A stretch of 41,457 bases of DNA from JBKEDC01 sp047975205 (GTDB taxonomy: Bacteria; Bacteroidota; Bacteroidia; Bacteroidales; Prolixibacteraceae): positions 1-41,457 of the forward strand of contig JBKEDC010000034.1 of NCBI GenBank assembly GCA_047975205.1, given 5' to 3'. How positions within the stretch are numbered: the first letter of the stretch is position 1; every line of letters begins with the position of its first letter. Positions 16,424 through 24,619 of the stretch are shown here, in pieces. The notes below the pieces were generated by a model. It made no database searches and was not told the origin of the DNA. It saw nothing but the letters and a program-made list of their open reading frames with translations. The position numbers were made by a program, and so were the translations under genes.

Positions 16424-17425
16424 ATGTATATTCCTAAAACCCACAAGCTATTAGCCAAACTAAGGAGCAAACCTCTTCTTTTGTTCCTGATGTTAGGATA
16501 CTCCTTGCTTGGTCATGCACAGGTTAATGTGGGACAAGTAGGCAGATACTACACAGAACCCGTGTTTACACAATATATGAGCGGTATGCAACTCATCAAC
16601 CCCGCTTACGTGGGCATGTGGGATCGCGTGGGAGTGCAATTCTTTACGCGCCAAGATTATGCCGGACAAAACGGTGCTCCCATGATGCTCTATTTTAGCG
16701 GATATAAACCCGTGGTGAATAAAAAGAACGGTGCCGGTATTAATATATCCTACGAACGCGTGGGCTATGAAAATAAACTCACCGTTACGGGAGATTATGC
16801 TTATGAAGCCAAAATAAATTGGAAAACATACCTGCGACTCGGACTAAAAGTAGGTTTTATCAATTACGATAACTACCTAAGCAAATACCTGACTGATTTG
16901 GGGGTACAAGTTCCTGATGAGGCTCTCATGGTGGATATCAACCAAAATTTCATGCTAAAATGGGGAGTTGGAGCAATATTATATACTCCTGAATATTACA
17001 TCGGGCTCTCCATACCGCAGATTGTGAAGAATAATTACCGTGCCGATATCACCAACTTCTCTTCCATTGCCGAGACTAGAGATGTGTATCTCATGGGCGG
17101 ATACTTTTTCGGCAAACAGCGTCAGGTGCGCTTTAAACCGACATTTAAACTCCGCATGAGCTTTGGCAGCAACGGAACTACCTCATTAGATCTGGGGGCT
17201 AACTGGATGTTTTGGGATAAATTCTGGTTGGGCGGTATGTATCGAACCGATAATACCTTTGCTTTTATCAGTCAGTTCATGATTATTAAGAATACAACTA
17301 TCGGCTATGCATTAGAACTTCCCTTAGGAACCGATTTAGGTACTCAATTGCAAAGTCACGAAATCCGCATTGTGTTTGAATATGACTTTTTCAAGCGGAA
17401 GAACCTTCGTCAAGCTTATTTCTAA
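16424..17425 (+). CDS. PorP/SprF family type IX secretion outer-membrane protein
   Basis: 333 residues with a signal peptide ending near GHAQ. The family signature near the N-terminus is clear: a PVFTQYMSGMQLINPAYVG-type segment followed by beta-strand-rich sequence with aromatic strand ends (a probable barrel). PorP/SprF proteins work with a specific type B cargo made by the gene next to them; here that is the gene ending 65 bases upstream. They are thought to anchor or help secrete the cargo at the cell surface. A bidirectional terminator follows. Which cargo function is served cannot be told. Confidence 0.92.
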   Translation: MYIPKTHKLLAKLRSKPLLLFLMLGYSLLGHAQVNVGQVGRYYTEPVFTQYMSGMQLINPAYVGMWDRVGVQFFTRQDYAGQNGAPMMLYFSGYKPVVNKKNGAGINISYERVGYENKLTVTGDYAYEAKINWKTYLRLGLKVGFINYDNYLSKYLTDLGVQVPDEALMVDINQNFMLKWGVGAILYTPEYYIGLSIPQIVKNNYRADITNFSSIAETRDVYLMGGYFFGKQRQVRFKPTFKLRMSFGSNGTTSLDLGANWMFWDKFWLGGMYRTDNTFAFISQFMIIKNTTIGYALELPLGTDLGTQLQSHEIRIVFEYDFFKRKNLRQAYF

Positions 17426-17433
17426 GTCATAAA

Positions 17434-17467
17434 AAAAGAGCATTCCGCTTATGCGAAACACTCTTTT
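17434..17467. terminator. Bidirectional terminator between porP/sprF and the OmpA-family gene
   Basis: AAAAGAG (17434-17440) pairs with CTCTTTT (17461-17467), with a smaller CGC/GCG stem inside. A-runs on one side and T-runs on the other let it serve both converging genes. Confidence 0.75.
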
Positions 17468-17488
17468 ATCAGTTTATGATGTTATACT

Positions 17489-18178
17489 TTACTCGCCGGC
17501 TTGCGATTTAGCATCTTCAACCATATGCTCATTCGGAACAATCAGCATTTCAACGCGGCGGTTTTTTGCTCGATTAGCTGCTGAATCATTAGCTACTTTA
17601 GGTTTATCTTCGCCATACCAAGTTACATGAACACGATCTTTATTTAATCCTTGCGATATCAAATAGCTTGAAACTGATTTCGCACGTTTTTCAGAAAGAG
17701 TCATGTTATAAGACGCCTCTCCGGTATCATCTGTATGTCCACTGATAGCAATGTATGTATCGGGAAACTCTTGAAAGATAGGTATCATCTTATTCAAATT
17801 CTGTTTCGACAGCTCATTAAGCGTTGAACCATTTGTAGGAAATACAATACCATCGCTCATACCGTCGAAAGTTACTTCAATGGCCTGCCCTTCATTCACA
17901 GTTTCTACTTGAGCACCCGGCACTGTTTCTTCAATTTCCTTAGCTTGTTTATCCATCTGATTACCGATGATAGCACCGGCACCACCGCCCACTGCAGCGC
18001 CAATGGCTGCACCGAGTCCGGCATTTCCTGTCCAATGCCCGATTAAAGCTCCGGCAGCAGCACCCGAACCGGTTCCGATAGCAGCGCCTTTTTGCGTACT
18101 GTTCCAACTTGCACAAGAAGCAAGCAATACCACAGCCAATAAACAGGCTGTAAGTTTCAATGTAAATTTCTTAGTCAT
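17489..18178 (-). CDS. OmpA-family lipoprotein with glycine zipper
   Basis: 229 residues. A lipobox ends at Cys22 (VLLASC). Residues about 30-75 are a glycine-zipper stretch (AAIGTGSGAAAGALIGHW and a second GAAIGAAVGGGAG), which may cross or coat the outer membrane. The C-terminal half is an OmpA peptidoglycan-binding domain with SGHTDDTGEASYNMTLSEKRAKSV and NRAKNRRVEMLI, holding the Asp and Arg that bind diaminopimelate. It probably links the outer membrane to the wall. It follows the small lipoprotein gene with only 8 bases between, so the two form one operon. Confidence 0.9.
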   Translation of the reverse strand: MTKKFTLKLTACLLAVVLLASCASWNSTQKGAAIGTGSGAAAGALIGHWTGNAGLGAAIGAAVGGGAGAIIGNQMDKQAKEIEETVPGAQVETVNEGQAIEVTFDGMSDGIVFPTNGSTLNELSKQNLNKMIPIFQEFPDTYIAISGHTDDTGEASYNMTLSEKRAKSVSSYLISQGLNKDRVHVTWYGEDKPKVANDSAANRAKNRRVEMLIVPNEHMVEDAKSQAGE

Positions 18179-18186
18179 ATGCTAAT

Positions 18187-18681
18187 TTATTGTTTGATAA
18201 AATTAAATGTAATCGGACAATCTTTATTCAAGAAACGCACGGTTGTTTTGAGACTCATAGTTGTCTCGTCGATAGTCATTATTTGAAAAGCATAACCGGT
18301 CTTTACCTGTTTTGCTTTTTCTGACTCATCCACGAATTTAAAGCTGTAAGAATCGCCATTCACATCCCACACGATGTTATAGTCAGAAGCACCGCACGGA
18401 GTTAATTCAGAGGTAGCTATATTCCCGGTGTTATTGTTCGACACCAATGCCCATGTACTTCCGGCGAAGCATACCGGATCGCCTATTCCCAACACATTCA
18501 CATCAGGAGCCAATTTTAATCCCGGGTCTTCTTCCACATTATCCACCACCCAAGTGCCGTTAAACATTCTTTTCTTTAAATCGCCAGCATCTTCGGTTCC
18601 GCTTGTTGATTTTGATGATGAGCACGATGCAAAAGCCAGAACAGCAATGAATGCGCTCAAAAGGAGTAAATTCTTTTTCAT
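18187..18681 (-). CDS. Small lipoprotein, lipocalin-like domain
   Basis: 164 residues. The lipobox ends at Cys20 (LAFASC), followed by a Ser/Thr-rich tether. The core begins FNGTWVVDNVEED, and the later GSTWALVSNNNTG and SYSFKFVDE fit the G-x-W start and alternating strands of lipocalin-like lipoproteins common in this phylum. A small ligand-binding role is possible but unproven. First gene of the two-gene operon with the OmpA-family protein; I could not find a convincing promoter upstream. Confidence 0.75.
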   Translation of the reverse strand: MKKNLLLLSAFIAVLAFASCSSSKSTSGTEDAGDLKKRMFNGTWVVDNVEEDPGLKLAPDVNVLGIGDPVCFAGSTWALVSNNNTGNIATSELTPCGASDYNIVWDVNGDSYSFKFVDESEKAKQVKTGYAFQIMTIDETTMSLKTTVRFLNKDCPITFNFIKQ

Positions 18682-18873
18682 ACTTTCTTTTTGATTGTTT
18701 GTTTTGTATCATATACAATATTCAGGTACTTATTGTTTTAGTCCGGTGTAAGTATTATCAAGTTCAAAGCCAATCGGCACCGAGCAACATTAATGGTTTA
18801 AATTGAAAATACAACGTATCACTTCATATTAATCAATTGAAAAATAATCAGGTATCAAAATGAAACAAAATAA

Positions 18874-19949
18874 ACCATAATAGAATTTTTCGAGCTCTAC
18901 GGAAACATATTGATCATCGAAGCATGGAATTATCCGTATCAGCTTACTTTCCTGCCGGTTGTTGCTGCTATTGCTGCCGGAAACACCTGCATGATCAAAC
19001 CGAGCGAACTCCCTCAAAACACCATGAAGATAATGGCAGAACTCATTAATAAGAACTTCCCGAAAGGGTTCTTATATGTTGTACGAGGAAGTGTGCCCGA
19101 AACTACCGAGATTTTAAGCTATCCATTTGATAAAATCTTCTTTACCGGAAGTCCGAGAGTAGGGAAAATAGTTTATGAAGCTGCAGCTAAGAATCCTACT
19201 CCCGTGATATTGGAATTCGGAGGGAAAACACCGCTTACAATCAGCAAATCGGCAAATATTGATGTGGCAGTTAAAAGACTCATTTGGGGAAAGTTCCTCA
19301 ACGCCGGACAAACCTGCATAGCTCCCGGCTATCTGCTGGTTGATGAATCTATTCAAACAAAAGTACTCGGGAAGCTAAAAGAAAAATTAGATGAATACAA
19401 CTATACGCATGAATCGGCACACTATGCAAGCATCATCAACAAAAGGAATTTCGACCGATTAAGAAGCCTAATCGATTCGGAAAAGATTTACTATGGCGGA
19501 GATACCGATGAAGAGCACCTGCACATTGGTCCCACTATTTTAAAAGATGTGCAATGGTCTGACCGGTTATGCAGGAAGAAATATTCGGCCCGATATTGTC
19601 GATATTGACTTATCAGAGCTTAAAGACAATCTTAGACAAGGTAAATCGAATGGAGAAACCACTGGCTGCTTATCTTTTCAGCAACAACAAAACGGAAAAA
19701 GCATTATTTCTATCTAATCTTTCATTTGGCGGAGGATGTATTAACGATGCCGTTATGCACATTACCAATCCTAATTTACCTTTCGGAGGTGTTGGAAATC
19801 CAGGCATAGGAAATTATCATGGGGAATATGGATTTAATGCATTCTCTCACTTTAAATCGGTTATGCACAAACCACTGTGGGGAGAACCTAAATTGAAATA
19901 TCCACCTTATACCGATAAAAAACTGAGGCTGTTTAAGAAGATAGTGTAA
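18874..19949 (+). pseudogene. Aldehyde dehydrogenase remnant: N-terminus missing and one frameshift
   Basis: The remaining reading frames match the NAD(P)-dependent aldehyde dehydrogenase family: ILIIEAWNYPYQLTF, KPSELPQNT, FTGSPRVGK, the catalytic Glu in VILEFGGKTP, the catalytic Cys in NAGQTCIAPGYLLV, then EEIFGPILSILTY and NPNLPFGGVGNPGIGNYHG. About 100 N-terminal residues are absent: the frame begins at a stop codon at 18871, and nothing upstream resembles them. A one-base loss near 19566 shifts the frame; CGG-TTATG would read on as CGG-GTT-ATG with one more G. The shift alone could be a sequencing error, but the lost N-terminus shows that the gene is broken. Confidence 0.88.
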
Positions 19950-19971
19950 GAAGTATCAGCTCTAAATTAAA

Positions 19972-20008
19972 ACCCCCATTTCCAAGAATATGAAAATGGG
20001 GGTCTTTT
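19972..20008 (+). terminator. Terminator after the aldehyde dehydrogenase remnant
   Basis: ACCCCCATTT (19972-19981) pairs with AAATGGGGGT (19994-20003), followed by CTTTTTC. It points downstream of the remnant, but it could also end metK on the other strand. Confidence 0.75.
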
Positions 20009-20078
20009 TCAAGATATACAATCATTATCAGATTGGAAATTATATCATCTGAATTTAGATAAGGCGAGAATAGAACAA

Positions 20079-21332
20079 CTATATGCCGAAGCTTGTTTTA
20101 ATCGCATCGATATAATCTAATTTCTCCCAAGTGAACAATTCCACCTCAACGCTTACTTCATTTTGATAAGGCGAAGAGAATTTTTTAGTCACTATTTGAG
20201 GTTCGCGCCCCATATGTCCGTAAGCTGCTGTTTCCTCATAAATCGGATTCCGAAGCTTTAAACGCTCTTCAATGGCAGCCGGACGTAAGTCAAACAGTTC
20301 AGCTACTTTTTTAGCAATTGCACCATCATCTTCTTTCACATTCGATGTGCCATAGGTATTCACATATACCCCTACCGGTTGAGCTACACCAATGGCATAT
20401 GCCAACTGCACCAGTAGCTCATCGGCAACTCCTGCAGCCACTAAGTTTTTCGCAATATGGCGTGAAGCATAAGCCGCCGAACGATCAACTTTTGAAGGGT
20501 CTTTTCCGGAGAATGCACCGCCACCATGAGCACCTTTACCGCCGTAGGTATCTACAATAATTTTACGACCGGTTAATCCGGTATCTCCGTGAGGTCCGCC
20601 AATAACAAACTTACCCGTAGGATTCACATGGTATTTAATATCACTGCCAAACAAAGCTTGCACACGTTCAGGCAATGAAGTAATAACGCGAGGCATCAGT
20701 ATATTAATGACATCCGCTTTAATTTTTGCCAACATCGGCTCATCGGCATCAAACTCATCATGCTGCGTAGATACTACAATAGCTTCAATTCGCTCGGGCT
20801 GATTATCATCGTTATATTCAATAGTAACCTGCGACTTTGAATCCGGGCGCAAGTAGGTCATTTCCTTACCTTCCCGACGAATTTCAGCAAGAACCATCAA
20901 GATTTTATGCGATAACTCCAATGAAAGAGGCATGTAATTATCTGTTTCTTTAGAAGCATAACCAAACATCATACCTTGATCGCCGGCTCCTTGATTCATT
21001 TTTTCTTGCTTATCAACCCCGCGGTTAATATCATCGCTTTGCTCATGTAGGGCAGAAAGCACGCCGCATGAATTACCGTCGAAACGATATGCTGCCTTTG
21101 TGTAACCTATGCGGTTAATCACCCTACGTGCCGTTTCCTGCACATCAATGTAAGCATTCGATTTCACTTCTCCGGCAATAATAACCTGACCGGTAGTTAC
21201 CAAGGTTTCTGCCGCTACCTTCGAATTTTTATCGAAAGCCAGAAACTCGTCTAATAAAGCATCTGATATTTGATCTGATACTTTGTCGGGGTGTCCTTCC
21301 GACACCGATTCACTGGTGAATAAATAACTCAT
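20079..21332 (-). CDS. metK: S-adenosylmethionine synthase
   Basis: 417 residues. MetK condenses methionine and ATP to S-adenosylmethionine with release of phosphate and pyrophosphate. Signatures: SEGHPDKVSDQISDALLDEF near the N-terminus (the methionine/ATP site), GAGDQGMMFGYA, and GGAFSGKDPSKVDRSAAY toward the C-terminus. It has a strong promoter and a leader of about 160 bases that carries a SAM-binding aptamer-like structure, which fits feedback by its own product. Length is a little above the E. coli enzyme, as usual in this phylum. Confidence 0.96.
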   Translation of the reverse strand: MSYLFTSESVSEGHPDKVSDQISDALLDEFLAFDKNSKVAAETLVTTGQVIIAGEVKSNAYIDVQETARRVINRIGYTKAAYRFDGNSCGVLSALHEQSDDINRGVDKQEKMNQGAGDQGMMFGYASKETDNYMPLSLELSHKILMVLAEIRREGKEMTYLRPDSKSQVTIEYNDDNQPERIEAIVVSTQHDEFDADEPMLAKIKADVINILMPRVITSLPERVQALFGSDIKYHVNPTGKFVIGGPHGDTGLTGRKIIVDTYGGKGAHGGGAFSGKDPSKVDRSAAYASRHIAKNLVAAGVADELLVQLAYAIGVAQPVGVYVNTYGTSNVKEDDGAIAKKVAELFDLRPAAIEERLKLRNPIYEETAAYGHMGREPQIVTKKFSSPYQNEVSVEVELFTWEKLDYIDAIKTSFGI

Positions 21333-21349
21333 TTTTTAAAACTTTTTAT

Positions 21350-21375
21350 GCCATTCGATATCAAAACTCGATGGC
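21350..21375 (-). promoter_or_regulatory. Hairpin just upstream of the metK start codon
   Basis: In the metK leader GCCAT...ATGGC flanks an inner CGA/TCG pairing, with a single bulge and an AT-rich loop. It ends about 18 bases before the ATG. It could form part of the expression platform for the aptamer further upstream; no T-run follows, so it is not a simple terminator. Confidence 0.4.
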
Positions 21376-21435
21376 TTTCATATTATAAAAATAGAGTGGA
21401 AAAAGGTGGGATATAATAAGTTCAAAAATAAACTC

Positions 21436-21490
21436 GACTGCTTTAGCATTTTTTATCGTGGTTGCAATCAATCCCAAATCTATCCACAAC
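21436..21490 (-). ncRNA. SAM-II-type riboswitch in the metK leader
   Basis: Read on the minus strand. P1 is GTTGTGG (21484-21490) with CCACGAT (21455-21461). The loop holds GATTTGG, then TTGCAA just before the 3' P1 strand. After P1 come the A-rich ATAAAAAAT and GCTAAAG (21441-21447). The order GATTTGG / TTGCA / P1 / TAAA / GCTAAAG matches the SAM-II (SAM-alpha) consensus as I remember it. The expected pseudoknot is present: loop GATTG (21469-21473) pairs with CAGTC (21436-21440). The motif begins at the predicted transcription start and controls a SAM synthase. It ends about 100 bases before the start codon, farther than in typical SAM-II switches. Confidence 0.8.
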
Positions 21491-21496
21491 GATGCT

Positions 21497-21526
21497 GCAA
21501 AGATAGAAGATAAAAATTAATCCAAA
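21497..21526 (-). promoter_or_regulatory. Strong metK promoter
   Basis: On the minus strand TTTG (21523-21526), a 17-base spacer and TATCTTTGC (21497-21505) give an essentially perfect Bacteroidota primary-sigma promoter. Predicted start is about 21490-21493, the first bases of the aptamer P1. Confidence 0.8.
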
Positions 21527-21734
21527 CTAAATAAAACCTAAAGTTTTGGTTATAACCATTCAGCTAACCCGTCGGCTATATTTTTCCGAAGTACTCGGTT
21601 AATTTCTTCCGAAAGCATTCAGAAAGGTGCCGGAATTTTACTTCGCCTATTTAGGCGAATGGTATTATTTCTTTTTCTGTTAATTTAATATTTTTTATCG
21701 CATTGCATTCAGAAACTTCTTAAGTCTAGAAATT
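21527..21734. other. Gap between metK promoter and the DUF6261-like gene
   Basis: No gene. It holds an 18-bp near-palindrome with arms TTCGCCTA (21642-21649) and TAGGCGAA (21652-21659). Preceding it are loosely repeated CCGAA-containing stretches (about 21589-21635). No clear promoter for the following gene was found. Confidence 0.5.
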
Positions 21735-22414
21735 ATGGTACAAATAAGTAAACTTTCAACAAGAACGCGGGTGACCGAAGCAAACGGTACGGCAACAAAT
21801 ATTCTGGATGTATATTCCAAAACAATACTTCCGGAAGATGCTATCATGGGTGAACTGAAAACGAACAATGACATCTTAACTACTTCGGTGAATAAGGATA
21901 TGGGTATTGCAAAAACGGAAGAATTTGATGCCAAGCGCGACCTCGCCTATCAAAATCTATATCATTTTATTTTTGGTATGACTAAACTTCCTGATAACTC
22001 AGAAGCGATTACATTGTGGCGAATATTAGAAAGATATGGTTTGGGTATCGCTAAGGAAGCTTTTGCAGAAGAAACCTCTAAGATTAATTCATTATTGGAA
22101 GAATTGCAAGCCAATACAGCGGAACTAACGGCAATAGCAGGTGCTACTCAGTATACACAGAGCTCAACAATGCTCAAACAGCGTTTCAAGATTATTACAG
22201 CACTTACGTGAAAAGTTTAACCGAGGCCGGAAAAATTCAAAGTGCATCAGAAGTGAAACCCGCCGTGGTAAAAACTATTAACGATAAACTGGTGGTTTAT
22301 CTTCGTGCCCAATCGCAATTCAACGCCGAGAATTACGGAAACTTTGCCAACGATGTTGCTATAATCATCAACAAAACAAACGAAAACGTGAAAGAACGCG
22401 GTTCAAAAAAATAA
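21735..22414 (+). pseudogene. DUF6261-like gene interrupted by a single-base frameshift
   Basis: The first frame encodes about 140 recognisable residues (from VQISKLSTRTRVTEANGT through EEFDAKRDLAYQNLYHFIFG and LLEELQANTAELTAIAG). The sense then moves to another frame, which continues ELNNAQTAFQDYYSTYVKSL and runs to 22412-22414. The switch is at about 22160: CAG-AGCTC would continue as CAG-GAG-CTC with one extra G. Joined, this is about 226 residues, in keeping with DUF6261, a multi-copy Bacteroidota family of unknown function rich in helices. Assignment to the family is from memory. A terminator follows. Confidence 0.65.
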
Positions 22415-22436
22415 TATAATTGGGAATGATGAATGA

Positions 22437-22465
22437 AGGAGTGCAGTAATGTACTCCTTTTTTTA
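22437..22465 (+). terminator. Terminator of the DUF6261-like gene
   Basis: AGGAGT (22437-22442) pairs with ACTCCT (22453-22458), followed by a run of seven T. Confidence 0.8.
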
Positions 22466-22540
22466 TGCGTGCATTAAAATATGGCAAGCACCTTGAAGGT
22501 AGTTCAAGTCGATTGTTATGGATTAAACAAGTATTATTAG

Positions 22541-22549
22541 TAGATTTGC
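22541..22549 (+). promoter_or_regulatory. -7 element of the acyltransferase gene
   Basis: TAGATTTGC fits TAnnTTTGC and lies 26 bases before the ATG at 22576. It supports that start over an earlier in-frame ATG at 22465. No clear TTTG at -33. Confidence 0.55.
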
Positions 22550-22575
22550 CGACTCACATTAAAGATAAGATCTAT

Positions 22576-23712
22576 ATGGGAAGTTACCATGACATTCGCC
22601 CCTATCATGATTCGGAAGTGAATAGCTATATTCAACGCCTATTAAATGACGATTCATTCCTTCAAGTAATGAGTTATGCGTATAACGGAGATGAAAGCAA
22701 AATAAAGCATGCAGCAAGTACGTTGGCTCAGGTGCAAACACGCAATGAGCTTCAACAGAAATTCATGCGTCCGATTATCGAAGAATGGATTATTAATCGT
22801 ACTACCTGTGGAGTTACTTGCAGCGGATTGGATAAGCTAGACAAGTCGAAAGGCTACTTATTTATTTCCAATCATCGAGATATTATTTTAGATGCAGCCA
22901 TCATGAACTTCTTAATGGCTAAAGAAGGGCTAGACACTACCGAAATTGCCATTGGAGATAATCTGCTTATACATGATTGGATTTTGCATCTAGTGAAGCT
23001 GAATGGAGCCTTTGAAGTAAAACGCAACCTGCCGGTTAGAGAATTATTGATGGCATCAAAAAAAATGTCGGCTTACATTCGTGAGCGCATCACGGAAAAC
23101 AATATCTCTGTTTGGATTGCCCAACGAGAAGGAAGAACAAAAGATGGTAACGACCAAACACAACAGGCTTTACTTAAAATGTTTAATCTGAGTAATAAAC
23201 TAGATTTCGCAGCCGGATTTGAGGAACTTAATATCGTTCCGCTTACCATATCCTATGAGCGTGAACCTTGCGGTATATCGAAGGTGGAAGAGCTTTATAA
23301 AAAGAAAGTTGATGGCAGTTTTGAGAAGACGCAAGAGGACGACTTAATGAGTATGGCTCTGGGACTTATGCTTCCTAAAGGTAGGGTGCATTTTGCTTTT
23401 GGAAATCCGATTAATGTAAATGATACTATTGGCGATTCTACAAATGCCAACGCCAATTACAAGCTGCTTGCCGATGCTATTGATCATGAAATCTACAGTA
23501 ACTATCAGTTGTTTCCTTTTAACTTTTTAGCTGTTGATATGTTGCGCGGAGAAGATAGATACGAACATAAGGTTGATGATGCTTCACGTGCTAAGTTTGA
23601 TGAGTTGTTAAACGACCTAGTTCAAACCATTGGCGAAGGTGATGCCGAGCTTCAGAAGCAAATGTTTATTGAAATGTATGCCATGCCGGTGTTAAACTAC
23701 GAAAAGATTTAG
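22576..23712 (+). CDS. 1-acyl-glycerol-3-phosphate acyltransferase-like protein
   Basis: 378 residues. The PlsC-type acyltransferase motif is FISNHRDIILDAA, where the catalytic His is followed by Asp six positions on, one residue longer than the usual HX4D. IGDNLLIHDWILHLVKLNGAFEVKR and WIAQREGRTKDGNDQTQ match the later blocks, the second holding the EGR-type phosphate-binding motif. NIVPLTISYEREP is block IV. Large Bacteroidota members of this kind probably act in membrane phospholipid synthesis; the acceptor is unproven. The N-terminal 100 residues precede the domain and are not recognised. Confidence 0.82.
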   Translation: MGSYHDIRPYHDSEVNSYIQRLLNDDSFLQVMSYAYNGDESKIKHAASTLAQVQTRNELQQKFMRPIIEEWIINRTTCGVTCSGLDKLDKSKGYLFISNHRDIILDAAIMNFLMAKEGLDTTEIAIGDNLLIHDWILHLVKLNGAFEVKRNLPVRELLMASKKMSAYIRERITENNISVWIAQREGRTKDGNDQTQQALLKMFNLSNKLDFAAGFEELNIVPLTISYEREPCGISKVEELYKKKVDGSFEKTQEDDLMSMALGLMLPKGRVHFAFGNPINVNDTIGDSTNANANYKLLADAIDHEIYSNYQLFPFNFLAVDMLRGEDRYEHKVDDASRAKFDELLNDLVQTIGEGDAELQKQMFIEMYAMPVLNYEKI

Positions 23713-23727
23713 CCGAATAATCATCCA

Positions 23728-23771
23728 AACCATAAAGACTTGATTTTATAACAAATCAAATCTTTATGGTT
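23728..23771. terminator. Bidirectional terminator between converging genes
   Basis: AACCATAAAGA (23728 on) and TCTTTATGGTT (ending 23771) form a long stem extended inward by TTGATTT/AAATCAA with one unpaired base on each side. T-runs occur on both strands. It separates the acyltransferase and patatin genes. Confidence 0.8.
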
Positions 23772-23786
23772 TTAGGGTGTCGGTAT

Positions 23787-24584
23787 TTATCGTTTAGTTG
23801 GGAGCAACTTGTGTTCCAACTTTATTTGTTCAGAAATAATTTGAACAGCATGATGATAGCCCAAATTCACAATTTCCTCCAGTTTGCCAAAATCCCACAT
23901 CGAATAGTTTGAAATATAAGGCGGTTCAAACCAATAATCACAATTAATTCTACTGTTGCGCACATTTTGCTGAATACTCAGCACAAAAGATTTTTCGGCT
24001 ACGGTTCTTGCCCCATCCACCTTATCACTTTTAAGATAAGGCATGACATTCGAGCCCAAGATAGTGTCGCAATCTACCATTAATGGTTCTGCCGGCAAAT
24101 TCATTAGCAGTCCGCCATCGATATAAGTAACCCCTTCTATTTTGGTAGGTACAAAAGCAATAGGCACCGAGGCACTGGCTGTTATCCACTCCGACAAATT
24201 ATCCCCTTGACTTACTACTTTCAACTTTCCTGTATTTAGGTTAGTTGCCGTGATATACAATGGAATTTGCAAGCCGGAGAAACTATCATGAGCAATATAT
24301 TTGTTCAATAGCTTACGAGCTCCTTTCAAGTTGGCTAAGCCTCCGTTAAATAGGTCAAGATTAAATCCGGAACGTATTTTTTCCGTTCTGAACATTTCAT
24401 GAATCTCATCAGCCGAATATCCGGCACAATATAAGGCTCCGATAATTGATCCCATGCTTGTTCCGGCTACTTTTATAATCGGAATATGATATTCTTCCAG
24501 AGCTTTAAGCAGTCCGATGTGAGCTAAGCCTTTTGCTCCTCCGCCTCCTAAGGCTAAACCCACTTTCCCCAGTCTTTCCATCAT
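23787..24584 (-). CDS. Patatin-like phospholipase
   Basis: 265 residues, cytoplasmic by sequence (no signal peptide). The Ser-Asp dyad is visible: oxyanion-hole GGGGAKG at 13-19, nucleophile Ser43 in GTSMG, and Asp156 in YIDGGLL. Bacterial members (RssA-like) hydrolyse acyl ester bonds of lipids. Its partner gene ung lies 35 bases upstream on the same strand, so the minus-strand genes from the TrmH-type methyltransferase through ung to this one may be one operon. Two neighbouring ATG codons (24584, 24581) are possible starts. Confidence 0.9.
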   Translation of the reverse strand: MMERLGKVGLALGGGGAKGLAHIGLLKALEEYHIPIIKVAGTSMGSIIGALYCAGYSADEIHEMFRTEKIRSGFNLDLFNGGLANLKGARKLLNKYIAHDSFSGLQIPLYITATNLNTGKLKVVSQGDNLSEWITASASVPIAFVPTKIEGVTYIDGGLLMNLPAEPLMVDCDTILGSNVMPYLKSDKVDGARTVAEKSFVLSIQQNVRNSRINCDYWFEPPYISNYSMWDFGKLEEIVNLGYHHAVQIISEQIKLEHKLLPTKR

Positions 24585-24619
24585 GATTATGTTTTATTGA
24601 AAAATATCGGTTTTCAGCC

